A DNA stretch of 64,000 bases from Serpula lacrymans var. lacrymans S7.9 (lineage: Eukaryota; Basidiomycota; Agaricomycetes; Boletales; Serpulaceae), in contig NW_006763298.1 in assembly GCF_000218685.1 (NCBI RefSeq), forward strand, positions 568,049 to 632,048, read 5' to 3'. Every line of letters begins with the position of its first letter. Within the stretch, counting starts at the first letter, position 1. This document shows positions 1 through 11,583 of this stretch, piece by piece. The position numbers and the translations under genes were made by a program. The notes under the pieces were generated by a model. That model did not search any database and was not told the DNA's origin. It worked only from the letters and a program-made list of their open reading frames with translations.

Positions 1-360
1 GTTGTATTCATAAATCTCATAGTTCCCATCAATATCCTCTGCATCTTACATGACAGAGTATATAGCACAAATACCACATTTAATTTATTTGAACATGCAC
101 TATTATCAAGACTCCCACTATCAATGCTTTCCTGAATGTCAGAGTCGTTATTTACCTCCATATTTCTCTTGTAGATGTATTTGAATGTACAAAGATCTGC
201 AGTGATTCCATGGTCACTGATATTCATTGGGTTTGGACGTGCTGTCGCCAAATCTTGCGCCACTCGTGTTTTGCTCAACAAAAATGTCGGTGTATGGGAT
301 GATTATATAATACATTTTTTCAAGAGTCTGAATCGACCTCAATCTTCTGTGGAGGACAGT

Positions 361-3300
361 ATGCCTCCCAGATCTACCAAATCTCCTCCAATGGTGGTCG
401 AACTGTCATCGCAGTGGTATGAATCAGTACCTCCGTTGTCTGCTTCTTCTGCCCCGTTGCCCACCGTTAGCTCGACGCAGCTTGCCTCCCTTATGGATCG
501 TGCATCCTCACTTCATTCATCCGCGACCTCTACATATCAGTCTCATTCCTCTTCCACATTGACATCTTCAAAGTCAGAGTACTCTTTTCTGCAGAAGATC
601 TTGCAGTCTGGCACTCTGTCCGATAGGCTTAGCGCATTGACCCTGCTTGTGCAAAGCAGCCCAGTATATAATATCAAGGCCCTGGAAACCCTCAAAGGGA
701 TGGCAGAAAGAGGAAAGGGAAAGGGTGGAAGAGAGGAGAGCTTGAAGGCCTTAAGATGCATAGTGGATTGGTGGGTTGGTGGTGGTGGGCCAAGTAGGAA
801 GCTCAAGTAAGTTTCGCGACCAATGTCAGACGCAAGTCGAGACTAAATATACGCGTAGATATTTCCGTGATCAACCTCTGCTACATCCTTCAGTGACCGA
901 TCAACATCTGTTGCTTTGGTATTTTGAGGATTGGTTGAAGAAGTTCTTCTTTTCTATCCTGCAGATCCTCGAGGTTCGTCTCTATTCGATTAGTCCGCAG
1001 AGTAAGCTGACGCCTTTATCATTAGACCTTATCTTTGGACCCATTATCATATGTGAGGATGCAAGCTCTGTCTCTCATACACAATCTTCTTCTTGAAAAG
1101 CCCGAGCAAGAGCACAATCTTTTACGCCTCCTGGTTAACAAGTTGGTATGTGTCCTGTCCTTTTTAGATGTTAGTTACCTATATTCACCATCAACTTGTA
1201 ATAGGGCGACACTGAAAAATCCGTCTGCTCACGCGTCTCATACCACCTTCTTCAACTTCTTCAACTACACCCATTCATGAAAGCTATCATTGTGCGAGAA
1301 ATGACTTCATTGATCCTCCGCCCACCTTCTTCTGCACCTTCCGTGACTGCGCCATCTTCTAATACTCATATCCGCTTTACTGATGAAGCTCCTAAATCTA
1401 AATCCAAATCTCAGCCAGCGCCTCAACCAAAAAAGACCGGAAACGATCATGCTAGATACTATGCGACTATCACGTTCAATCAGATCGTGTTTGGCCCTGG
1501 CGACAGAGAGGTAGCTCTCCAAATTATTGACGTCTACTTTCAGATGTTCAAGGACTTGCTTGGCGAAGGAAGCGGTCTCGACGAACCAGAGCCAGTAGCG
1601 ACTGTTGCTGGTGACGAAGGCAAGGAAAAGAAGAAGGGCAAAAAAGAGAGAGATTCCAAGGGTAAAGGTAAAGTGAAGCCGAAAAATGCTGCAGTCGAGG
1701 TCGGGGCAGGTGGCTTCACAGAAGTGGAAGATGCCCACTCAAAATTGATTTCTGCCATATTGGCTGGAGTCAATCGCGCATTGCCTTACGCAAAACTAAG
1801 CGCTACCGACGTTAGGTGGGTCATGATTTGTCAACTAATAGCTCTGACGCTGAAAACAATATTCTCGTCAGCTTGAATAAACATATCGACACTCTTTTCC
1901 TAATTACGCACACCTCAACCTTCAACATATCTTTGCAAGCCCTCGTCCTTATCCAACAGATATCTTTTACGCTCTCATCCAATCGCCCACAAACTCCTTC
2001 AACGTCCACGTCACATTCACGAACTATCACAGACCGCTATTACCGTACACTCTACGCTTCCCTTCATGATGTGCGCCTGGCGGCCTCGTCGAAGCAAGCT
2101 ATGTATTTGAATCTGTTATTCAAATCTCTCAAAGCCGATGATGACGTAGAAAGGGTGAAGAGTTTTGTAAGGAGATTTATACAGATACTTGTTAGTGGTG
2201 GCGGAGGCAGCACAGAGTTTATTGTTGGTGGGCTATACTTACTCGGAGAGGTAGGTTCTCCAGCAAGTGAATCCGCTGCGATTTATTTACGTTTATGTAG
2301 CTATTCAGTACGGTTCGGGGCATGCGCGATATGCTCAAACAATCCACGAGCAAGGATAACGATGAGGAATATGACCCGAAAAAGCGCGATCCTCGATTTG
2401 CCCATCCATCATCTTCCCCTCTGTTCGAGTTGGTACGTTGCTGGTCAAATGAGGAATACGAAAGATAAATTGTTGACTCATGTTCTTATTTCAGATACCT
2501 CTCCTCAATCATTATCATCCCACCGTGTCTCTGCACGCCCAGCAACTTCTGGATGCTCGGCCCATCACCTCCAGCGCGGATTTATCGTTAAACACACTTT
2601 CTCATTTCTTGGACCGTTTCGTCTACAAAAACCCTAAGAAACCCAAGCCAAAAGGTGCTAGTGCTATGCAGCCTGCTGCTAGTGCTGCTGATGGGATTGG
2701 TGTGAAATTAACCAAGGGCGAGGTTGATAGTGGCATTCTGGTGAATGATGAAAAATTCTGGAGGAGAAAAGTGGAGAACATTCCTGTAGACGAGGTACAT
2801 TTTTTTTTCGGGTTAAAGTGTCGCATGATTGAAAATTTGGTAGGTATTCTTCCACAAATATTTTTCAAGGAAGAACGAGAAACAGAAAGCAAAGCCAAAA
2901 AAGACCTTGGACGACGAGGAAGAAAGCTCTGATGCAGGTTTAGACTTGGGAGCCGAAGACAATGACGATAGTGCTGCTGCTGAAGAGAGCGAAGAAGTGA
3001 AAGAGGAGGAGGAGGAGGGTAGTGATGCGGAAGAGGCAGAAATTTGGAAGGTACGTTGTCCCAATTTGCGTGTGCTGTTACCAACAAATGATACTCTGGA
3101 AAGGCAATGAAAGCGACAATGCCAGCAGTGGCAGGTGATGGTGATGATGACCTTATGGAGGATAGTGACAGCGTACCATCTGACCTGGATGATATGAGCG
3201 GGGATGACGCGGATAATGACAGTCAAGAGAACATCAACACGAAGGGCGGCGATGCATTTTCTCTGGCCGAAGAGTCCGACAATGAGGACCTAATAGATCT

Positions 3301-3520
3301 GGATAACGAAGTCGCAGAAGGCCTGATCGAATATGATGGCTCTGACGCTGATGATTCAGATGCTGAAGAGGCGGAGTGGGGCGGCTTCAGTGGTGGCCAG
3401 AAGAGAAAGCGAGAAGAAACCGCGTCTAGCGAGCGCAAGAAACTACGGGCCTTGCCAACGTTCGCAAGTTATGAGGACTACGCGAAGATGATTGAAAATG
3501 AACCAGAGGATAACATCTAA
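361..3520 (+). CDS. NOC1: Ribosome biogenesis protein NOC1/MAK21 (CBF/CEBPZ family), 5' end uncertain
   Basis: Family role: nucleolar factor that acts with Noc2 in early 60S pre-ribosome maturation and export. Exons inferred: 361-806, 859-973, 1026-1145, 1205-1815, 1872-2250, 2301-2432, 2495-2794, 2844-3050, 3104-3520, giving 908 residues from Met361 in one frame. Family-typical strings appear in order: [28 protein letters not shown] across the first intron, [19 protein letters not shown] in the CBF/Mak21 domain, and [11 protein letters not shown] across an intron near the C terminus. The tail is very acidic (Asp/Glu/Ser), usual for this family. The real N terminus is probably upstream: a good acceptor (tttctcttgtag) ends at 174 and the frame stays open from 175, so 361 is only a provisional start. 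An acidic, charged C terminus and length near 1000 residues fit the family. Confidence 0.9.
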
Positions 3521-3698
3521 AATCAATCCATTATGTTTCGAGATGGCGCCCCTGTTGACCAACGAAGTCGCGGCGGCCGCTATTGAGTGTCGACAGGCTT
3601 AGTCTTTTTTCGTATTTACTCCATACAAAATACTGGATTCTTCGCAATACAGCATATGTTTCTCAAATTTCCTTGATGTCAAGGACAGTAGTACATTG

Positions 3699-5436
3699 CT
3701 ATTTCTTATATGATGCTGCATGGTCCGTCAGAACTTTGTTGAGCCCATCCCGCTTCAGGCAGTTCTCGAACTTGAAGCTAGCCGCAACCTCATCCAGCTG
3801 CCGCTCGTCCAACCCTATGAGCGTGTCTGCCCACTCCTTTACCATGTATTCTGCCACCAACATAGTCCTTGAAAGTCTGGCAACTCGATCTTCCAAGCTC
3901 CAGATTGGGGGGTAAAGGTGCCTGTTGGATTCTGGGACGTTATCTTTGATGAGATCGGTAATCGGTTGATATATCTGCTTGACATATTTATCGTTCGTAC
4001 CCCAAGCGTCTACAGCAAGGCGAAATTTCCGTGCAAGGAAAGATTCGAAAAGCTTCATGTAAGGTGTTTCCCGTGAAACATACACCATTCCTTGGTAACC
4101 GATATCCTTGTAGAGCCATATAGACCAACTGAGCTGGTCCTGCAACAATGATTATTTGAACCAGATATATAACCCAGAAATTTTAGATATACACACTTCG
4201 TGGTATATATCCAATTGATCTTTCAGCACGTTATACCGCCTTTCGTTGATTTCGTCAGTCGCATCGCCATCGTATTCCCTGCGGGCATAAACAGGACCCC
4301 ACTCTCCATTCCATACACACAAGCCTTTCTCATCCATCCAAGCTCTTTTGCGTTTATAGGTGTCTCTCATCTTCTTCAGTTGTTCAGGTGTCCTTGCATA
4401 CGGCTCTGGAGTTTTCGGGAACCCATAAATGGCATAGTCGTGGATAGCATATGCGGTATTGTCCCATCGCTCTTTGGCATCGTCCGGGAAAGCAGAAAAA
4501 TCAATTGCGTAGGTGTTTCCATCTAGGAACAGCGTGTGATTAGGGTCGACAGAGCGGATAGCAGCATGTACTCTGTCGTAGAAATGCACCAGTCCTGTTC
4601 CTTTCGGATCAGCAGGTTCGTTCATAGGATTATATCCTGCTACCCATGGATTATTAGCATAGTGACGAGCGACCTCCGTCCAGAGCCAAACGAGCCTATC
4701 CTGGAAGTCTTTGTGGATCCAAAAACCTGATTTGCAAAATTTCTGTATTTAAGGCTGTAGAGACGTGCAAAGTGCGAGCGCACCAACCTGCGATATGAGT
4801 TCCAGCATCAGAGTGCCAGCCGCCATTCTGACCACCTGGCGCTGTATGCATGTCAATGATGGTGTAAATGGAATGCTTGGAGCACGCCTCGATGACACGA
4901 TCGAGATGGCGAAAGCAATCTGGCTTCATTGTTCGGGGATTCAAGTTGTCCTCAAAATGTCTGTAGTTGATAGCGATGCGGATACAGTTCAGACCCAGCG
5001 ACTTGAAGAATGCTGCATCTGGCTCTGCAAAGAAATATTCCAGGAACTAGCATGATAGTCATGCGTTTGCGAGTGCAAGAAAGGAGCGAGGTCGCCACGC
5101 ACTTTGTCAAAGAAGAATTCAGCTTTGCGCCCTCCGATAGCCTCAGCTAAAGCTTCTCGAATCTGAAATTCGCAACCAGGGTATCCTAGAACAACCTTCG
5201 TTAGCGAATAACAGTAACATACCAATATAGCAAAGCCCACCAGAGATAAAGTTCTCCATCCTGAGAACCCATGTAAACAGCAAGTCAGCCAAGTGATGTA
5301 TGCCGCATGAGCAAACTCACGTCATCCAACCACCAAGACCAGCACCATGCAAAGTGATTTCATTACCGTCACCATTCACAATTTTCGTTCCAGAGACCTT
5401 GAGAAACGACATGATTGATTCAGTACGCTCATTCAT
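3699..5436 (-). CDS. Glycoside hydrolase family 5 enzyme (beta-glucan/glycan hydrolase)
   Basis: Retaining glycosidase of the TIM-barrel GH5 family, about 475 residues in six exons. The start at 5436 (alternative in-frame Met at 5412) leads into LHGAGLGGWMTMENF, the usual beginning of this fungal subgroup, followed by YPGCEF and LGLNCIRIAINYRHFED. The barrel motif DMHTAPGGQNGGWHSD lies near 4820-4860. The catalytic acid/base is the Glu of MNEPADP near 4620 and the nucleophile is the Glu of WNGEWGPVYA near 4300. Introns of about 55-65 bp interrupt after WMT, ISG, FFDK, THIA and DIYHE. No clear secretion signal is seen at the N terminus, so an intracellular or unconventional location is possible. 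Subfamily and substrate cannot be assigned by eye; exo-beta-1,3-glucanase-like annotation would be a guess. Stop TAG at 3699-3701. Confidence 0.88.
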
Positions 5437-5803
5437 CCTGAACAGACTGATATTTATATCATGAAACTCAGAAAATACCTCACCTGGTCACCTGTACATC
5501 ATAGGTCGGACCGCTGATCAGAGTAGTTCGTAACACCGACGATTCCCCGAAAAATATTGAAGAAATAAGGGCTGATTATGAGTGACAGTAAGCTGGACGT
5601 GAATATCATACATTCTTTGTCCATGAGTCGATTGTATCCTTTTATATTTGAAGGATAATTCAAACTTTCCTAGAAAGCAGAAATTAGTGATGCAGACCTC
5701 GAAAGGGATTCGTCTTTGACGATGAGAAGCCATTGATCTCCATCTCATGATTCAAAATAGCCAGTGATGAGTATCATTTTGTTTTGTGATAGTGTACATG
5801 CCG

Positions 5804-7001
5804 CTATCGGTGGAGGAACCTATCTCTGGCCTTCTGGTTCCGTCTTATATCCTCATCCTTGAGTTTTGCATCCAAAGCAGTCCAGATGCTACGGGCATGC
5901 ACTTCACCTTCCTGCACAAAGTAGTCAGCACAGTCCCTATAGCCGAGCACAAATTTGATTTATAGATATCCACTTACTTTTATTAGGCTTTTAATCAGGG
6001 GAACGTCAACGCCACTAGGACCCAGCAAACGGAATGTTTGCAGGCGAGGTTTCTCAGAAGGTGGCAATGAGAACATTAGATGTAGGCGTAATGGAATGGA
6101 AGACTCTTCCTGCAGTGCTGCATCGAGGAAGAACACTGGAGGCAACTGCAGGAAATATGTCAGCTAATTTGTCGGAAAATAATTTCATAACATAAAGACC
6201 GACCAGATTTAACGTCACACATATAGGCCATATATTCCGCCCATCCAAGATTTCCCCTTCGTCCCAGTAATCAGGAAGTTCGAAATCGGTCACTTTTTTT
6301 GTTATCCTAGTATCGAATCCACTTTTGCCCTCTTCATCCATTTCTATGTCTCGATTTCCTTCTGCATTGTTCCCAGCCTTCTTCGCTTGATATTCCACAC
6401 TTCTTGTTCTCGGTACTTTAGTATCCCACAACGCTGCTCTTGCTGCCATGAATAGTGCATCACACACGTTCCCATCATCAGATAAGACGATTACATCGAG
6501 GTTCAGCAACCACGATTTTTTTCCAGGTATGATACCTAAGTTTTTGGGTCGCAGTGATGGATGAGACACTGTATCATGCAACACAGATGTCAGGTCATGT
6601 TGCAGATCATCCAATGCTCCTGATGGGAGGTGCGGGTATGCGGCTGGTGAGCTGCCTTTGCATGGGATCAATTAGAAATACACATAAAATTGAAACCAAA
6701 GAAAGACGAAGTAGGCGCACCAAGATACCGTGCCCACTACTCTTCCTCCATCGACACCTTCCCCATCCGCTACTGTCTCAACTTCCAGTTTCACAGCAGC
6801 CAATATCTCTGTGCCTCCCCCACCATCGTGTGCGTTTCTGCCAATGTTAATGCGAGCACTTCCATTAGCCAACGGTGCTACACCTGTTTCGAGTGCTACT
6901 GCGCGGAAGTCGTATAAAGCGCGACCGTCTGCACGTAATGGAGGTTTGGAAAGCAAGGAAGACTGGATGTATGATTTTTCGGCCTTTGAGAGTGAAGACA
7001 T
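5804..7001 (-). CDS. RRP42: Exosome complex subunit RRP42 (EXOSC7-like, RNase PH fold)
   Basis: Structural subunit of the hexameric ring of the RNA exosome, which degrades and processes RNA 3' to 5' in nucleus and cytoplasm. Four exons (6721-7001, 6204-6651, 5978-6145, 5804-5911) sum to 1005 nt, 334 residues, near the family length. The N terminus reads MSSLSKAEKSYIQ, then LRADGR typical of RNase PH-like exosome subunits. The spliced junction gives TVSCSPAAYPHLPSGALDDLQ. Further on are GKKSWLLNLDVIVLSDDGN and DALFMAARAALWDTKVPRTR, the most characteristic block. A small charged insertion (near 6330-6400) follows that block. The C terminus (exon 4) is helical and charged. It lies head-to-tail with the GH5 gene, whose start is 368 bp downstream of this stop. 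Confidence 0.92.
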
Positions 7002-8124
7002 GGGTATAATTACAAAGTGATAAGGCAAACGTATAACCAAAAGATATGATTACAACTCCATACATGCAGATTACTGTAAACTTTGAATTGCCACACGCCT
7101 ATAGCTATAAATACGATCACCACCAACACGATGTACTCCACTCATGGTTGATATTATTTATGTGCTCTTGCGTGCTGCGATATTCCTGGCTTTCAACGAA
7201 GGAAGTCTCTTAACATAAGAATGATCGCTACTCATACACTTGACCACCTTTTATCACTTGCTATAAATACTGACCACGGGATGAGTATTCGGAAGGCAAC
7301 GGTTCGCATCGATTGGCGTGTTATCTAACTCAGCAGTAAAAGGTGGGTTCTTTAGCGCATGGATAGATCGTGATGCGCATTACTGAACTACTGAAGATCC
7401 AGAAATATACTCTTGCAGGAGAGCTGTGAAATGCCAGGCGAACAACTAGTCAAACGTTGCGATAAAATCTTCGTTTGGGACGTTCCGTATCGTGTTGATA
7501 TGCGCACGTAACCTGTCGGAGCATGGGGACCTCGTCTGACAAGGCCCCATGGCGCTAGGACTGGAACTCGATAATCATCCGAGCGGTGCGCAGGGGGAGA
7601 ACTTAAGGCAAGCGCTCCCGAGTAATGTGACTACTTTGGGTTCGAAAATAGATTTCGCTTTCGTAGGCCGATGATACTTGGTGTTTCTTGAATAGCACAT
7701 TGCCATTTTCCATGTGCATATAGCCCATGGAGGCAAAGATACATCGAGCCAGCCATGTCTTATCATAGACGGGTTGGCAAGGGAGACTACAAGGGACGAA
7801 GATGGCACCGATTACCAGGGCGGAATGCCAGCAAAACGTGGCCGGGTTACTAGTATAGGTCCCAACAATGGCCGTAAATTGCTTTTTACGGTAAAAGAAA
7901 AGGGCCGGCTCCGTGCTAACGCCTCCCATCATTGTCACATCAATTACCCACACCAATCCCTGGTCCCGCAAAAAATAGCAGCAAAAAATAGCCGTTACCA
8001 CTAAATATAGACCTCGCCCTCGTCGCCATTATTTGTACCGCCTCGTTTTTAAAGCTCCATCATCTGTCTGTCTCCTACCACCACCCACCACACAAGCGTA
8101 TGCTCTAGGTTTCTGCTAATCACA
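7002..8124. other. Intergenic region between divergent RRP42 and chitin deacetylase
   Basis: About 1.1 kb separating two divergent genes, so it must hold both promoters. The part next to the chitin deacetylase start is pyrimidine-rich with CCACC runs (about 8040-8100), common for fungal leaders. Short overlapping ORFs on both strands near 7575-8004 show no family motif and were not accepted as genes. Confidence 0.6.
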
Positions 8125-10285
8125 ATGCGTTTGTCGTCGTTCTTTACCACCTCTTCTGTCTCTTCCGCTTTCTTGGTCGCATCTTTCGTCTCCTCCGCCA
8201 GTGCTCAAGACCGCACTACAGAGACTGCTGAGGCTGCAATCACCAGTAAGTATCCTCTGGATTCTGCTCGTTGTACTTTAGACGCAAGAGTACCTCATCA
8301 TCTATTATGATGCTTTATCGGCAAGAGAAAAGTTCTTTTGTTCCAAAACCTGTCCAGCCACCAGGTCTCCAGTACCTAGCTCGAATTTTGGTCAAATTTA
8401 CTCTTCTGCACTATGTTCTTACATTTCTCCCCATACGCCAACCCCCCTTTGTGATGTATTTCTTCTTCTTCAGATACTGACATCGTGTGCCTTACTAGAT
8501 GGCACCGCAGAGTGCGTTGCCTATTGGTATCCCCCCGTCTCTGAAGCGGCATACAACTTCCCCACGAACTGGCAGCCAGCTTCCATTCTCTCAAACGACA
8601 CAGCTGCGAATGCCAAATATAACAGTATCTCGAGTCAAATCCCCAACATCGCACCCAAGGGTACTCAACCGGCTTCGCTAGAGGGTAACTTCTCAGGCCT
8701 GTCGTACTCATCGTCCGACCCAGACTGCTGGTGGACATATGATCAGTGCACGACTCCAAAGGTCGCTGGACTTAAGCCTGACATGGCGGGTGTATCTGAG
8801 GTGCGCGCTGACAGACAGAACTACTGACAAGTGGCTTATAGTATTTTCTATTCTTAGCCTGACACACTTGGCTACGGATTTGATGATGGCCCCAACTGCT
8901 CCCACAATGCATTTTATGATTATTTGCAAGACAACAATCAAAAAGCCAGTAAGTCAAAGCCGCTTCAGACTCATCAGCGAATGAATATCTTAAACTTCAA
9001 CGATAGCTATGTTCTACATCGGTAGCAATGTTATGAACTGGCCTCTTGAGGCACAGCGTGCCCTGACTGATGGTGAGTCCACCATTGACTATATCGTGTG
9101 CTACGTGATGTTGAGCGAATGTATTGGTTTTAGGTCACGAAATTTGCGTCCGTAAGTACACAAGTTTTGTCTTTGTTTTCCCTTAGTCCAATGACTAAAA
9201 TTGTGGTTGATATTTATAATCTCTCATAGACACATGGTCTCACCGTTACAGTACGTTTTATGGTGGTCATACAAAAAGACAAAGTGCTGACTATTCACCA
9301 TATAGTGACTTCGTTGACAAACGAGCAGGCCTTTGCGGAACTCTATTACAGTTAGTCATCCCGAATGTCTGATTTTTGGTTGATTCGTACTGACGAACTT
9401 TTTCAAATAGCTGTCAGTGTTTCATGCGAATAAGTTACAAATATGATTGGACTGATCGATCAAATAGATGCAAATGATCAAATTGGTTGTCGGAGTTACC
9501 CCCACCTGCTGGAGGGTATGTTGTCAATCTTGATATCCCATTCGCCTACTTATTGTACATGTTACTATAGCCCCCCTTCGGTGACGTTGATGACCGTATC
9601 CGCTGGATCGCGAACGCTCTTGGACTGAAGACAATTATCTGGCAGTATGACTCCAACGACTGGAAGGCTGGTATCGATGGCATTACTGATCAAGATGTTG
9701 ACGATAACTACATGAATTTGATCGCCCGTGCTCAGAATGGGACATTCAGCACGGTGAGTTGATTTGCCTGATGTTTTTCACACTATTTTCAAATACTTAC
9801 TGTTCGTGTCATCATCTTTCATGATCTGCATTCTAGTCCGGCACGATTATGCTGACCCATGAGCTCAACAACTTCACTATGTCTGAGGCAGTTAAGTTCT
9901 ATGATCAGTTGAAATCAGCATTCAAGTACCTAGTTCCTATGGGAGTGGCCAACAACCAGACCCAGCCTTACGTTGAGACCAACTACTCGCTGCCTACCTT
10001 TGAAGCTTGTGTGTATAAATTCATTTTGTTTTACGATGCAATCATTGACCACATTGACTCACAGATGTCAGCGGTACCACTGTTGTCACAGGCGGGACAC
10101 CTCAATCGAACTCATCTGGATCAACTTCTGGATCAACTTCTGGATCGACCTCGAGTCTGGGATCTAGTGGCAATTCTACCACCAAGCCTTCCAGTGGTGC
10201 GGTGAGTCAGGTAGTCTTCAGCAAGGCGGGCGCGCTCGCAGCAACGATGGCGTTCCTGGGAGGTGTGACGAGGGTTTTAGCATAA
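8125..10285 (+). CDS. Chitin deacetylase (carbohydrate esterase 4), GPI-type, 12 exons
   Basis: Metal-dependent polysaccharide deacetylase that converts chitin to chitosan at the cell wall. Inferred exons: 8125-8245, 8499-8800, 8858-8948, 9007-9072, 9134-9151, 9230-9250, 9306-9350, 9411-9412, 9468-9515, 9571-9753, 9837-10008, 10065-10285. These total 1290 nt, 429 residues. A signal peptide ends near ASAQD. CE4 motif 1 is GYGFDDGPNCSHN (Asp-Asp), motif 2 HTWSHR (His ligands), motif 3 WRPPFGDVDDR, and a later motif IMLTHELN. The C terminus is Gly/Ser/Thr-rich and ends in a hydrophobic segment (ALAATMAFLGGV), consistent with a GPI anchor. Exons 5, 6 and 8 are 18, 21 and 2 nt. Without the 2-nt exon the frame breaks and the conserved Thr of ELYYTM is lost. 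The first intron is long (253 bp) and might hide another small exon. Confidence 0.93.
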
Positions 10286-11367
10286 ATGCTTTTCTTTTCT
10301 TCCCAGGGTATCTGCGTTTGATGTCGTTTCCTTCTGTTCATTACTGCCTTGTCGGTGTTACCCTGCACGATCTATGCCTTGCGTATTTATCGCCAAACCC
10401 TCCCGCATCGGTTGGCCAGCCGTTATGGACACTCGGTCTCTTTTTGTTATTCCATTTTTGTTTTCAATACCCCCCTACCCTGTTGCCCTGTTGCGTAGCT
10501 GGAACATATCTGCGCTATAATTATCAGTGCTTTTACCGCTATGTGCATGTCCCACTCCTCACACGGTTCACTTGTTTTTGGATTAGAATTCTCAAGGATA
10601 CGTTTTGGAACATCACTACAGTAGCAAGGATCCTCAATCACATTGCTTATTTGAAAATAGAGATTTTTAAGATTCGTGCAATGTGATGCATGGTTCCAAG
10701 AATATATAAACAAGATATAACATGACTTATTTATTTTTACCCATCTCCTCTGCTCTTAAGGTACGTTGTCTTTGATGTTCTTGTGGGCCTAGGTATGTTC
10801 CTCAGAACTTGATTGCTTGACTATCAGTATCATCGGGATCTGATTGTTTTATTTTTTTTTAGGAAATGCCATTCATTCCACCTGTCCCAAGCAGACGAGG
10901 GTGTTCATATCTCAATGTAACTGAAGGGTTCGTATTCTTGCATGCGGGCCCATACACTCCCGAGTACTGATTATTGAATGCTTCCTTCGAAAATTATCTG
11001 TGATATTAGGCTGAGAGAAATCCGACCTTGTCTGGGTAGCATTTTACTTACAGGTAAAATTTTTGTGTAACGCCTTTTGTATATGTGATAGGCTTTCCTC
11101 TGGTGGAGTAAAATACAAAGAATTTTTTGGAAACCAGGGTAGCTCTAGTCATAGACAGGAGACATTTCCATTTCAACTAGTAGTCCCTACGTTACAAGGT
11201 GACCATTGCTGTAGGGATTGCTATCATTGCACCTCCCGTGGTTGCTATTCGATTACAATGGACATCACAGGTGTTGATAATCAATTTTAATCGATGAATA
11301 GTATGGCTTTTCCAGTGGCTCCAGTGACCTGTGGGATAAGATAGTTCGAGATATTTAAAAAAACTAT
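10286..11367. other. Intergenic region downstream of chitin deacetylase
   Basis: About 1.1 kb with no recognisable protein or RNA gene up to the tRNA. It should contain the 3' UTR of the deacetylase (AT-rich after about 10700) and anything upstream of epsin. Short ORFs here show no motifs. Confidence 0.5.
11357..11363 (-). terminator. RNA polymerase III terminator (T7) of tRNA-Gly
   Basis: A run of seven A on the plus strand, read as seven T on the minus strand, starts four bases after the 3' end of the minus-strand tRNA. This is the standard Pol III stop signal. Confidence 0.75.
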
Positions 11368-11438
11368 ACGCCGAAGGGGAGTCGAACCCCTGCCGCTTGC
11401 TTGGAAGGCAAGCATGATAACCGCTTCACCATCGGCGT
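11368..11438 (-). tRNA. tRNA-Gly (anticodon UCC)
   Basis: 71-nt cloverleaf read on the minus strand. The 7-bp acceptor stem ACGCCGA/TCGGCGT pairs perfectly. The anticodon stem CTTGC/GCAAG closes the loop CTTCCAA, giving anticodon TCC (UCC), glycine. The T arm has the GGTTCGA core with a GC-rich stem. No intron. It is identical to the copy at 23440-23510 on the opposite strand. The 3' CCA is not encoded, as expected in eukaryotes. Confidence 0.96.
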
Positions 11439-11583
11439 CTCATCAACTTTTGCCAACTGTGAGAATATGTCGAGTTATCTAATCAGCCGCAGCTCGAAGA
11501 CACGGACCGAGTAAACGCATCGTACACAGCTGTCAGGCTTGTTCTCTATTCGCGACTATCATCATTAACACTAGCTGCAGGCA

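Noticed and set aside
7575..8004. Overlapping ORFs in the RRP42/chitin deacetylase intergenic region
   Set aside because: Two strands open over the same stretch, no motifs, and position fits a divergent promoter.
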